Shown here: piece by piece, positions 1-6,706 of the stretch
How the letters are laid out: every line of letters begins with the position of its first letter
Position numbering within the stretch: position 1 is the first letter of the stretch
From: an uncultured Eubacteriales bacterium
GTDB taxonomy: Bacteria > Bacillota > Clostridia > Christensenellales > CAG-314
Assembly (NCBI GenBank): GCA_948938605.1
Contig: CARAIG010000005.1
Location: 1 to 12,534, forward strand
Direction of reading: 5' to 3'
DNA: 12,534 bases
Translations under genes and position numbers: made by a program
Notes under the pieces: model-generated
Databases searched by the model: none
Seen by the model: the letters and a program-made list of their open reading frames with translations, nothing else
Told to the model about the DNA's origin: nothing

Positions 1-62
1 AACTTCAACGGAACCGACGCATTGTTTGGCGGAAGCGGACTTATAGTTAAACTTACCGATTA
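1..62. other. Window-edge segment downstream of the MBG protein stop
   Basis: No complete gene or terminator is visible in these bases. On the minus strand the preceding gene ends with TGA followed at once by an in-frame TAA. The -1 frame relative to that gene stays open to the window edge and reads GKFNYKSASAKQCVG after a few residues. This resembles the start of another MBG repeat (compare VYNGSKQVVSG inside the protein). The original frame is also open after the two stops, and so is plus-strand frame 1, so openness over 62 bases is weak evidence by itself. The segment may be the continuation of a frameshifted gene or the start of a downstream intergenic region. Confidence 0.35.
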
Positions 63-3000
63 TCAAAAGTTTAGTTGGGCATCGTCGATTGCGGCGTTAG
101 TAATTACCCAATCGCCCAACGTTTGCGTAATTGTATAGTTGGTGTTGTCCACTTGCGTAAGGATTACCGCATAACTGCCAACATCCGTCGTAGCGGAAAT
201 AGCTGCATTTGATGCATCCTTAGCAGTAAGGGTAAATACGCTTGTAACGTCGGTTGTATTAAACAGCCAATCCTGACCTGCTATTTGGTTTATCCAATCG
301 ACGGAATATACGCCGTTCTTATACAAGTCTATTTGTTCGCCGTATACGCTCGTGGCGTTGTCAGTGTTCAATGTTACTTCTATTTTACGTTTTTGTACTT
401 CGTATTTAGCGGAATTAAACTCGTATGTTAAAGTGTAATTGCCTTGTGCGGTTTCGGTTAATACGGGGACAATCCAATACATTGCCGCATTAGGCGTTGA
501 CGGAGTTACAGGGCTGCCCAGTCCATCGTTATCCGCAATTACATACAATTGATATGTAATAAATGTTGAAGTGTTCGATTCCACAAACTGGTTGTCGGCG
601 TTTTCGGTCGAATACGTCCAATCTACGTTACTGTAATTTAAATCACCGCCGTATATGCTGTTGTAATCGCCTTGTTTGACGTCAAGAATAACGTTACGCT
701 TTTCTATCGTAAACTCTTTACTTACGTCTGACGGAAGTACGAAGTTAGCGTAGTTGTCATTGTCAATACCGTTAACTTTTGCATTTAAGTAAGCATTTAA
801 AGTATACGGGTTTTCGCTTGCGTTAACGGGCAATGTACCGTTTGCGTCCAAACCTACAACTAAGGTAGGCAATTTTACTTTTTCGGTTTCCGTTTTGTAA
901 ATTTCGTTTATTGCCGTTGCGGTCAAACCTTGCTTTTGTCCGTTATACGTTACGGTTAAGTCACCGTTCCACTGTAAAACAATTTCGCATTTTTTAACTT
1001 CGAAATAGTACCAGCCTGTAATGGGTTCGAATTGCGAACCCTCGGGGAAATCTATCCTAACGGCAATTCCGTACCAGCCCGCTTCCCAAGGAAGTCCGTT
1101 TACTAAGTTAGCGTCGTCGTAAATAGCGTTGTCGTTGTCGGGCTTGAATTTAGCCAGATCCTCGCTTGCAAACTTGTAGAATACTATACTTTCAGTACCG
1201 CCGTTATCTCTAACCGTAGTATAATCACGACCTTGAATAATTGCAAAACCGTCTGTTTTGCCGTTTAAATTTATTCCGCTCAACAAACCTTGTTGATGGG
1301 CAATTGTTCCGCTGTATCCATTATCTCCAAAGTTATAATTAGGCGTTTCATAGTCCACATACAATATACCTTTTGTTATCATATAGTGTAAATAAACGCT
1401 GTTTTCCGTCTCGCTGTACACTATATGTCCCCAAGCAGCACCGGCATTTTCAATGTTTGTCATACCGATTGTATCGGTTGTTTTTGTCCATTCGTAGTCG
1501 CGGTAATCAACGTTTATTCCGTCAATAGATACTTTTATAAAATACAATCCGTAGTTTGCCGATTGAGCCGTAGTAAACAAAGTATCCGTTATTACTCCGC
1601 CGACCATAGCATTGCCTACGCCGTACATAAACGACAAGGGCAAACCGTCTGCTTCTAAATTTGTAGGCGATTGCGTAATTGCGTTACCGCTGCCGTCGGT
1701 TTTGTACTCTATGGTACGTTGCGTTGTGCGGTTGCCGTCGACAACCGATTCCATACTGGGCGCTTCCACTTGTTTGCGGTTAACAATTAACGTTTGAGTC
1801 AGCAAACCGTCCGAACCGTCTTTCCATTGATAATTGTTTTCGTCTTTTAAACTAAACGTTACAGTGTATTCGCCCGCGTGTGTAAATGTAAGCCCCTTGT
1901 TGGCAAAGGCAAACGAATATGTACTGCCGTCGTGCGTGCCGTAAGTTTCCGAGCCGAACTTCCACTGTCCCGTAACGCTTACGCCGACAACGTCACCCCA
2001 AACAAATCCTTTAATTTCGGAATTGTCCTGCAAGGTAAACTCTTTGTATTTCGTTCCGAATTCGACGGTTGTGTTGCCGACCATTGTGGGAACTGCAAGC
2101 GAATATTTGCTAATGGTAAACTCTGTTGTTAAACTGCTTGTTCCTGCAACAATTTGGTAGTTATTTGACGAATCCGTTTCCTTAATGGAAGTTGCCGTAA
2201 CGGTATACGTGTCGGCATTAATTGCGTCGACTTCGCTTCCGCTGCTGTTTGTGTAAGTAAACACAACGTCAACGTCGGCGTCAACTGTGTTAAGTTTGTA
2301 ACCCGAGACCACTTGTTTGGAGCCGTTGTATACACCTGTAAGCGTTGCACCGCTCCAATCGATTTCAATGGGCAAACGGGTAATTTTAAGAGTAAACTCC
2401 TTTTCCTCGGTGTCGCTAACGTCGTAAGTTTCCCACTTAAAGTTGCCTGCGGGTTTTACTGTTACCGTATACGCTTGTTCGTCGCCGAGTACTGTTGCGG
2501 GAGCGTCTTTGCTACCGTCAAACGTAATGTCCAACATATGGACGTTACCTAAAATGTACTTTGTTTCGTAATCCGATATAAATTTAGTAAAGTCTACCGC
2601 TTTACCGCTGTAAACAACCGTTACGCTGTCACCGCTAACGCCGCTACCTACTAAGTTCGGTTTGTCCATAGCTAAACTTACTATAACAAATGAGTTGGTC
2701 ACTTTGTCGGGCAAGCAGTAGTTAACTGCTACCGTATAATCGGCGTTAGGCAAAGCATCGCCCGTAAAACTGTTAACTCTTACATAGTATGTACCTACGT
2801 CTGCTATTTTACTGAGATCGGTAATTTCGTTGTTAAATTCACTGTCCGAATAAAACGCATATTCCAACTCCAAGTCCGATTGGCTTGCCGACAAAACTGG
2901 ATATTGCGCGCTATTGTCAAAGGTGTAGTTAATAGCATTTGCAGTCCAATCCTTTGCTTCGGCAGAACTGTTTTCCGCCCAATTGATAGTAATTGTAGCT

Positions 3001-5984
3001 TGCGCTACGTCAAAGGACAGGTTTACGGTTTCTTCGCCGTCGACATTTTGTTGACCGCCCCAGGTATAGTTGCTATTAAGTGCTATTTTAAACCAATACG
3101 AACCTGCGTCTATAACCGTTACTTTACCGTCGTTAAATGCCGTTTTTGCGGGAATAGTTATGCGATTGTCGCTTACTGCCGTTGTACCGTCTGCAAGCAA
3201 TGCGGATGTTTTAGTTACCGTTAATATGTCGGCATACGTTTGACTGTTTACTAAGCTGTCGTTACTAAGTTTACCGCCGTCGGCGTTTACAATTTCGAAA
3301 TCTATTCCGCTGCCTGTATAGTCGGTATAATGATTTGTTAAATCGAACTTAACTTCGCTAATGCTTTTACGCGCAACGGTAAAGGACATTTTGTGCGTAG
3401 GCGTGTTGTAGTCGCCCGTTAAATCGCCTTTGGCTGTATTTAAACTTGTGGTAAACTCCACTTCGTATTCGCCCGCAGCCCATTGACTAAACGGTACAGA
3501 CGTCGATTGTTCCGTCCTGTTTCCGTCTTTAATCAAGTAGTATTTGGGTTCGTTAATTACTGCAAAGAAATCTGCTTCGTTAACAACGGGCTTTCCGTCC
3601 ACCGTTAAAGCGTATTTAGGGTCGGGATTTGCACTTGCGTCACCGTAAGTAAACCCGTTTACGCTTGTTACGGTAAACGTCAACACAAGTGCGTTAATTT
3701 TAAATTGCGCCGTTTGGGTTGCGCTGTCGCTACCAGTCCACTTGTAGTTAGGATTTTTAATGGTAAAATTAATTCCGTATTCGCCTGCGTGTACGGGATT
3801 ACTCGTAACAGTATTGTCAAACTTGTATTCCATAACGCTTGTAACTGTGTCACCGTTTTGCAAGCCGTCAACTTTAACCGTTGAGTCGGTTACTATGTTT
3901 TCGATTGCATACGGAGTACGGCTATACGAAACGGGTGTAATTTGCAAGTTATCCAATGCAAGTTCACGCTTGCCTATTTCAAACTCAATTGTTTCGGACT
4001 TGCCCGCTTGCAGCCAAGTTGTAGCTGCGGTTTCAACATATACCGTATAGGTACCGCGCTTTGTGGGGAACGAATATTTGCTTGTGTAATCTTGCTCCGT
4101 TTCCTTACCGTCTGCACCTACTACAATTTGCTTTCCGCCGTAAACTAATCTGTAAAGGGGATTGTTGGTTCTGCCTGCCTGCGGATTAGCGCCCCAATCG
4201 GCGGACATTACTCTGTTGCCTGTCGGCAAACTGTCGAAACTCATTTTAGAGCTATCTTTTACAACGCCTTTTACGGTATAAGACGGTTCGCTGTCGCCGT
4301 ATTGCAACGGTTGACCATTGCCAAACGTCAACGATACAACTACTGGTGCATTAGTTACGGTTACGGTATATTCGACAGCGGTATTATTGTCGGTAAGAGT
4401 ACCCCCGCCCACGTTGGTGTTCCAACCGAAGTCGCTTTCGTCGCCTTTTGCAAAAGTGACTTTAAATTTAAATTCGCCCGCGCGATTGAATGTTATACGT
4501 CCGCTTTCACGGTCGATTGTCAAGTCAACGCCTTCCGTTCCGCCAGATACCGTAAGCGACATAATATCGCCTTTGTTTTGCGGATCGGTAGTAACTAAAC
4601 CCGTAATAGTTGTAGCACAGTCGTCGTCGAACTCTATTTCTTCGTCTGCAATTACGGGACGGTCTACGGCTTTCGGGTTAACTTGCAATGCTCCAAAGTA
4701 TTCATATTTACCGCAATTAAATGATACGCTGTTAACAGTGCGTGACAAACCACTTGTTTCATTGCCGTCAACATAGTATTTAATATTCGTTATTTCCTGC
4801 CCATCAATTGACAACAATTCGGACAATTTAACTTTCGTAGTAATATTACCGAGTATTGGCGATCTATACGAAACTTGTATAAACAATTCGTCACCGATTT
4901 TTAATTCATCGCGTGCATATTGTATAGGCATTTGCCCATCTATATCGATAGACTCACTCCTTGGTATTACATACGAAATGTCCGTCAAAACTAATTTAAG
5001 GGGTTTGACGTTATCATCGTCGGTATACGGTATTTCCATAGTTGTGGCATACTTGTAACCATCTTCATTCTTCAACAATGCTTCGGCGGTAATACCTATT
5101 ATCATATTTTGCGGTAACTGGCTTGATGTTGTTATGGGGTTACCTTTTATTTCGCCGTTATTTTGCTTTATGTAAACCTTGCCTTGCAAACTGCTTGCAA
5201 GGTTGGATACCGTACTTATGGAAGTCAAACCGGCGGGTTGAACGAAATCACCCACCAAAACAAGGGCGTAATCGTGCAAAGTATTAAAGTTAATTGTTGC
5301 TTCGGCACTGTATTCCCCCGCCGTTAACGATACTTTAACCGGCATACTAACGGTACCTTCCGCAGTGCCGAACGACGGCGCTTTGCCGTTCCAAGCAATA
5401 TCGTCACCTTTTTTTACAACAGGTTCGGTGTTATGCGGGTTGTTCGAAACAAGTTCTACCGCCAAACGGCTTAAAACTTCGTCCGCAGTCATACCTTGAA
5501 CAAACGCGTCGTAACCTTCACCGTCAACATAAAAACCCGATATAAGCGTGTAATCAGGCACTATTACACGTGCCGTAATTGTCGCTTTTGTTACGGTTTC
5601 GATGTTTAGCGTACACGACGCCCCGCCCGTTCCGTTGTACGTAACTGTAATGGCATTGTCCGTTGCGGCGGAATTAAGTTTTCCGTTTGCAAACGTTACC
5701 GAATAGTCGTTAGCGGTAAGCTCATCCCCTTCGGTATCGGTTTCGGACGTGTACGCAGTAACTTTCAATGCATTTTTGATTGTTTCCGCATTGTAGTCGT
5801 CATACACTTTGTCGGCACCGACGGTCAATTCGGCAGTGATGTGATGTACGGGTTGATCTGCGCCCTTGGCGTATTGCACCGCACCCACTACGGCTCCGAC
5901 AATTAAAGCAACCGCAACAAACGCTACCGTAAACAGTAACGCCAATTTGCGAGTGCTTAATTTTGCAGTTGTATTGCTATTCAT
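63..5984 (-). CDS. Giant exported MBG/YDG-type beta-repeat surface protein
   Basis: This is a 1973-residue exported protein, probably a surface fibre or adhesin-like protein; no enzymatic motif was seen. Residues 1-13 are polar with basic residues and 14-38 form a hydrophobic segment (signal anchor or signal peptide). Residues about 47-440 hold divergent beta-rich units. Residues 440-545 resemble an Ig/cadherin-like domain (DRESGRITFNRAGEFKFKVTF). From 546 to about 1963 there are roughly a dozen units of 90-130 residues. Their recurring marks are a YNG/YG-x-x-(K/Q)Q start, a (D/H)AGEY-x-V strand, an N-Y-x-W turn and an EKR/NRK-type linker; clear MBG_2-like units are 1204-1293 and 1666-1763. 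The start is fixed by AGGAGGT five bases upstream of ATG. There is no LPXTG tail, C-terminal membrane helix or S-layer domain. The protein stops ten residues into an apparent new unit, so a truncation or frameshift is possible. A terminator lies between it and the upstream small gene. The family assignment is from pattern recognition; the ligand is unknown. Confidence 0.85.
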   Translation of the reverse strand: MNSNTTAKLSTRKLALLFTVAFVAVALIVGAVVGAVQYAKGADQPVHHITAELTVGADKVYDDYNAETIKNALKVTAYTSETDTEGDELTANDYSVTFANGKLNSAATDNAITVTYNGTGGASCTLNIETVTKATITARVIVPDYTLISGFYVDGEGYDAFVQGMTADEVLSRLAVELVSNNPHNTEPVVKKGDDIAWNGKAPSFGTAEGTVSMPVKVSLTAGEYSAEATINFNTLHDYALVLVGDFVQPAGLTSISTVSNLASSLQGKVYIKQNNGEIKGNPITTSSQLPQNMIIGITAEALLKNEDGYKYATTMEIPYTDDDNVKPLKLVLTDISYVIPRSESIDIDGQMPIQYARDELKIGDELFIQVSYRSPILGNITTKVKLSELLSIDGQEITNIKYYVDGNETSGLSRTVNSVSFNCGKYEYFGALQVNPKAVDRPVIADEEIEFDDDCATTITGLVTTDPQNKGDIMSLTVSGGTEGVDLTIDRESGRITFNRAGEFKFKVTFAKGDESDFGWNTNVGGGTLTDNNTAVEYTVTVTNAPVVVSLTFGNGQPLQYGDSEPSYTVKGVVKDSSKMSFDSLPTGNRVMSADWGANPQAGRTNNPLYRLVYGGKQIVVGADGKETEQDYTSKYSFPTKRGTYTVYVETAATTWLQAGKSETIEFEIGKRELALDNLQITPVSYSRTPYAIENIVTDSTVKVDGLQNGDTVTSVMEYKFDNTVTSNPVHAGEYGINFTIKNPNYKWTGSDSATQTAQFKINALVLTFTVTSVNGFTYGDASANPDPKYALTVDGKPVVNEADFFAVINEPKYYLIKDGNRTEQSTSVPFSQWAAGEYEVEFTTSLNTAKGDLTGDYNTPTHKMSFTVARKSISEVKFDLTNHYTDYTGSGIDFEIVNADGGKLSNDSLVNSQTYADILTVTKTSALLADGTTAVSDNRITIPAKTAFNDGKVTVIDAGSYWFKIALNSNYTWGGQQNVDGEETVNLSFDVAQATITINWAENSSAEAKDWTANAINYTFDNSAQYPVLSASQSDLELEYAFYSDSEFNNEITDLSKIADVGTYYVRVNSFTGDALPNADYTVAVNYCLPDKVTNSFVIVSLAMDKPNLVGSGVSGDSVTVVYSGKAVDFTKFISDYETKYILGNVHMLDITFDGSKDAPATVLGDEQAYTVTVKPAGNFKWETYDVSDTEEKEFTLKITRLPIEIDWSGATLTGVYNGSKQVVSGYKLNTVDADVDVVFTYTNSSGSEVDAINADTYTVTATSIKETDSSNNYQIVAGTSSLTTEFTISKYSLAVPTMVGNTTVEFGTKYKEFTLQDNSEIKGFVWGDVVGVSVTGQWKFGSETYGTHDGSTYSFAFANKGLTFTHAGEYTVTFSLKDENNYQWKDGSDGLLTQTLIVNRKQVEAPSMESVVDGNRTTQRTIEYKTDGSGNAITQSPTNLEADGLPLSFMYGVGNAMVGGVITDTLFTTAQSANYGLYFIKVSIDGINVDYRDYEWTKTTDTIGMTNIENAGAAWGHIVYSETENSVYLHYMITKGILYVDYETPNYNFGDNGYSGTIAHQQGLLSGINLNGKTDGFAIIQGRDYTTVRDNGGTESIVFYKFASEDLAKFKPDNDNAIYDDANLVNGLPWEAGWYGIAVRIDFPEGSQFEPITGWYYFEVKKCEIVLQWNGDLTVTYNGQKQGLTATAINEIYKTETEKVKLPTLVVGLDANGTLPVNASENPYTLNAYLNAKVNGIDNDNYANFVLPSDVSKEFTIEKRNVILDVKQGDYNSIYGGDLNYSNVDWTYSTENADNQFVESNTSTFITYQLYVIADNDGLGSPVTPSTPNAAMYWIVPVLTETAQGNYTLTYEFNSAKYEVQKRKIEVTLNTDNATSVYGEQIDLYKNGVYSVDWINQIAGQDWLFNTTDVTSVFTLTAKDASNAAISATTDVGSYAVILTQVDNTNYTITQTLGDWVITNAAIDDAQLNF
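96..4349 (-). repeat. Array of about 12 MBG/YDG-like protein repeats (residues 546-1963)
   Basis: These are degenerate protein-level repeats within the MBG protein, not DNA-identical repeats. Approximate unit boundaries by residue are 546-672, 673-766, 767-873, 874-998, 999-1103, 1104-1203, 1204-1293, 1294-1403, 1404-1540, 1541-1665, 1666-1763, 1764-1866 and 1867-1963. Most units begin just after a basic linker such as GKRE, ARKS, NRKQ, EKRN or QKRK. Many carry AGEY/VGTY/VGSY near the middle or end, followed by an N-Y motif. The boundaries are estimates by eye, and units 1404-1540 and 1541-1665 are the most divergent. Confidence 0.7.
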
Positions 5985-5988
5985 TACT

Positions 5989-5995
5989 ACCTCCT
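5989..5995 (-). promoter_or_regulatory. Strong Shine-Dalgarno site of the MBG protein gene
   Basis: On the minus strand this reads AGGAGGT and ends four bases before the ATG, so its core lies at normal spacing. It is a near-perfect match to the anti-Shine-Dalgarno sequence and settles the start codon at 5982-5984, directly before the charged N-terminus and hydrophobic segment. I saw no convincing promoter between this site and the terminator upstream. Confidence 0.85.
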
Positions 5996-6040
5996 ATACC
6001 CCACATTTAAGGTTGTAAAAGTTTTTTTATATTAAAAGGC

Positions 6041-6083
6041 AAAAAAAGCCCTACCTTTCCCCATTTAGCAAGGACGGTAAGAC
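6041..6083 (-). terminator. Intrinsic terminator (or attenuator) between the coiled-coil gene and the MBG gene
   Basis: On the minus strand GTCTTACC (6083-6076) can pair with GGTAGGGC (6055-6048) to give an 8-bp stem with two G-U pairs. It is followed directly by seven U (6047-6041). The loop of about 20 nt contains a possible small inner stem, TCCT with GGGGA. It lies 38 bases beyond the stop of the 74-residue protein and about 56 bases before the MBG start. The plus-strand side lacks a T-tract, so it acts on the minus strand. It would end the small-gene transcript, or act as a leaky barrier in front of the MBG gene. Confidence 0.7.
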
Positions 6084-6120
6084 TTAACGAATATAAATAT
6101 AAGAGATGCCCTGCGTATAT

Positions 6121-6345
6121 TTACAAGTTTTTAAGTTCTTCTTTAAGTTTGCGTAAGTTTTCACGCTCTACTTCGATTAACGACGTATACACGCGGAAGT
6201 ATTGCGCGTCTTGTTCGTTCAACTGCGTGTTGTTAAGTATCGACTGCAACAATGCCGTTTGCGAACGACTGCATTTGCGTTCGAGTTCGTTAATTTCCTT
6301 TTCGGAATCGAGTATGGCTCTTTTTAAATCGCTTTTTTTAGACAT
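6121..6345 (-). CDS. Small charged coiled-coil protein of unknown function
   Basis: The product is 74 residues long and I do not recognise a family. It is rich in Lys, Glu, Leu and Arg with heptad-like spacing. Residues 6-25 (LKRAILDSEKEINELERKCS) and about 50-74 (VYTSLIEVERENLRKLKEELKNL) should be two helices, with a short polar link (NNTQLNEQD) between them, so an antiparallel helical hairpin or a dimeric coiled coil is likely. There is one Cys (25). There is no signal or membrane segment, so it is probably cytoplasmic. The start is supported by AGGGGG five bases upstream of ATG. It has its own plausible promoter and a terminator, so it is probably monocistronic. The plus-strand frame over the same bases has no such support. 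Confidence 0.75.
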   Translation of the reverse strand: MSKKSDLKRAILDSEKEINELERKCSRSQTALLQSILNNTQLNEQDAQYFRVYTSLIEVERENLRKLKEELKNL

Positions 6346-6350
6346 ATTTT

Positions 6351-6356
6351 CCCCCT
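6351..6356 (-). promoter_or_regulatory. Ribosome binding site of the coiled-coil gene
   Basis: On the minus strand this reads AGGGGG, followed by AAAAT and then ATG, a normal spacing. It is G-rich rather than the standard AGGAGG but pairs well enough with 16S rRNA. The palindrome at 6365-6381 sits eight bases upstream and could affect access to it. Confidence 0.7.
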
Positions 6357-6364
6357 AACAGTTA

Positions 6365-6381
6365 CTTTGAATTATTCAAAG
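6365..6381. promoter_or_regulatory. Perfect 7-bp hairpin/palindrome next to the coiled-coil gene RBS
   Basis: CTTTGAA and TTCAAAG are perfect inverted repeats around a 3-nt spacer (TTA on the plus strand). In the leader RNA it forms a tight stem-loop ending eight bases before the Shine-Dalgarno site. There is no U-tract, so it is not a terminator. It could be a translational control stem, an mRNA-stabilising element or a protein-binding operator. The function is inferred from position only. Confidence 0.45.
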
Positions 6382-6531
6382 CATACAAACAAATATTTAC
6401 AATAACACACGCATTTTTATTGCGTGGTAATAACAGTCGGTATACGCAAACAATTACTTCGTCGTGCGATACGATGTAATAGCAATCGGTTAGCAGCAGT
6501 TTATTAAATTAAAATATCATTAACCTTGATT

Positions 6532-6561
6532 ATTATAACATTTAATGATAATATTTGACAA
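6532..6561 (-). promoter_or_regulatory. Extended -10 promoter for the coiled-coil gene
   Basis: On the minus strand the -35 box is TTGTCA (6561-6556, 5 of 6 consensus) and the -10 box is a perfect TATAAT (6537-6532), separated by 18 nt. A TG one base upstream of the -10 box (6540-6539) makes it an extended -10. The predicted start of transcription is near 6525. It points at the coiled-coil gene and lies downstream of the terminator of the giant upstream gene. Confidence 0.6.
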
Positions 6562-6580
6562 GTAGTTTTTACTATTATTT

Positions 6581-6609
6581 TTGACATAATTAGTTATATA
6601 TTATATATA
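6581..6609 (+). promoter_or_regulatory. Candidate plus-strand promoter directed into the 3' end of the giant repeat gene
   Basis: A perfect TTGACA (6581-6586) is followed after 17 nt by TATATA (6604-6609, 4 of 6 against TATAAT). A second TTGACA lies at 6555-6560. A transcript would begin near 6616 and run antisense through the 6649-6686 hairpin into the 3' end of the 1917-residue gene. No plus-strand gene follows, and the area is very AT-rich, so chance similarity cannot be excluded. Confidence 0.4.
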
Positions 6610-6628
6610 AGCCGTCAACAGTAGTTAA
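6600..6628 (-). promoter_or_regulatory. Weak second minus-strand promoter candidate upstream of the coiled-coil gene
   Basis: On the minus strand TTAACT (6628-6623, 4 of 6) and TATAAT (6605-6600, perfect) are 17 nt apart. It overlaps the plus-strand promoter candidate and sits about 60 bases upstream of the better promoter. It could give a longer leader, but the alternating TA run makes -10 matches cheap. Confidence 0.25.
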
Positions 6629-6642
6629 ATGCTACCGTTTTA

Positions 6643-6686
6643 TAAAAAAACAACGCCCCTTAACTTTTAAGCCAAGGGGCGTTGTT
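6643..6686 (-). terminator. Strong intrinsic terminator of the giant repeat protein gene
   Basis: On the minus strand AACAACGCCCCTT (6686-6674) pairs perfectly with AAGGGGCGTTGTT (6661-6649), a 13-bp GC-rich stem with a 12-nt loop. It is followed by a run of U that overlaps the stem end (A7 at 6644-6650 on the plus strand). It lies 20 bases past the stop codon at 6707-6709. The plus-strand exit has no T-tract, so it is mainly unidirectional. Confidence 0.92.
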
Positions 6687-6706
6687 AATACTAAATGAAT
6701 TTAAAT

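Larger units (their letters stand above)
6346..6525 (-). promoter_or_regulatory. Predicted structured 5' leader of the coiled-coil gene
   Basis: If transcription starts near 6525 from the promoter at 6532-6561, the untranslated leader is about 180 nt, long for a 225-bp gene. In transcript order it holds: a 5-bp pairing of its very 5' end (GGTTA, 6525-6521) with TAACC (6492-6488); a 9-bp interrupted stem at 6453-6480 (ATTAC/GTAAT outside, a T-T mismatch, TCGT/ACGA inside, 8-nt loop); a 6-bp stem at 6408-6426 (CACGCA/TGCGTG, 7-nt loop); and the 7-bp hairpin beside the RBS. It matches no riboswitch class I know. With the flanking promoters and terminator it fills the 361-base gene-free stretch 6346-6706; I see no other coding sequence there. 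Confidence 0.4.

Noticed and set aside
1..138. Plus-strand frame 1 open from the window edge (reads NFNGTDALFGGSG at its start)
   Set aside because: It could be the 3' end of a convergent gene, but it would overlap the MBG gene by 76 bases and matches nothing I recognise. The overlapping part is antisense to clear repeat sequence.
4218..4229. LPTG motif (residues 586-589) in the MBG protein
   Set aside because: It is internal and followed by many more domains, with no hydrophobic segment and basic tail after it, so it is not a sortase signal.
4318..4776. 152-codon plus-strand open frame
   Set aside because: It is antisense to the MBG protein, has a low-complexity Ser/Pro/Thr/Val composition and no recognisable domain; a shadow frame.
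6090..6126. TTGTAA and TATATT (minus strand) as a promoter for the MBG gene upstream of the terminator
   Set aside because: The best spacing is 19 nt with two weak boxes, and the -35 box overlaps the coiled-coil stop codon; too poor to annotate.
6408..6426. CACGCA/TGCGTG stem as a terminator
   Set aside because: It has only 6 bp and no U-tract on either side; kept as part of the leader structure only.
6346..6642. tRNA, CRISPR array, insertion sequence or known riboswitch in the gene-free region
   Set aside because: No cloverleaf or TTCGA arm, no regularly spaced direct repeats, no transposase or terminal inverted repeats, and no riboswitch core I recognise.
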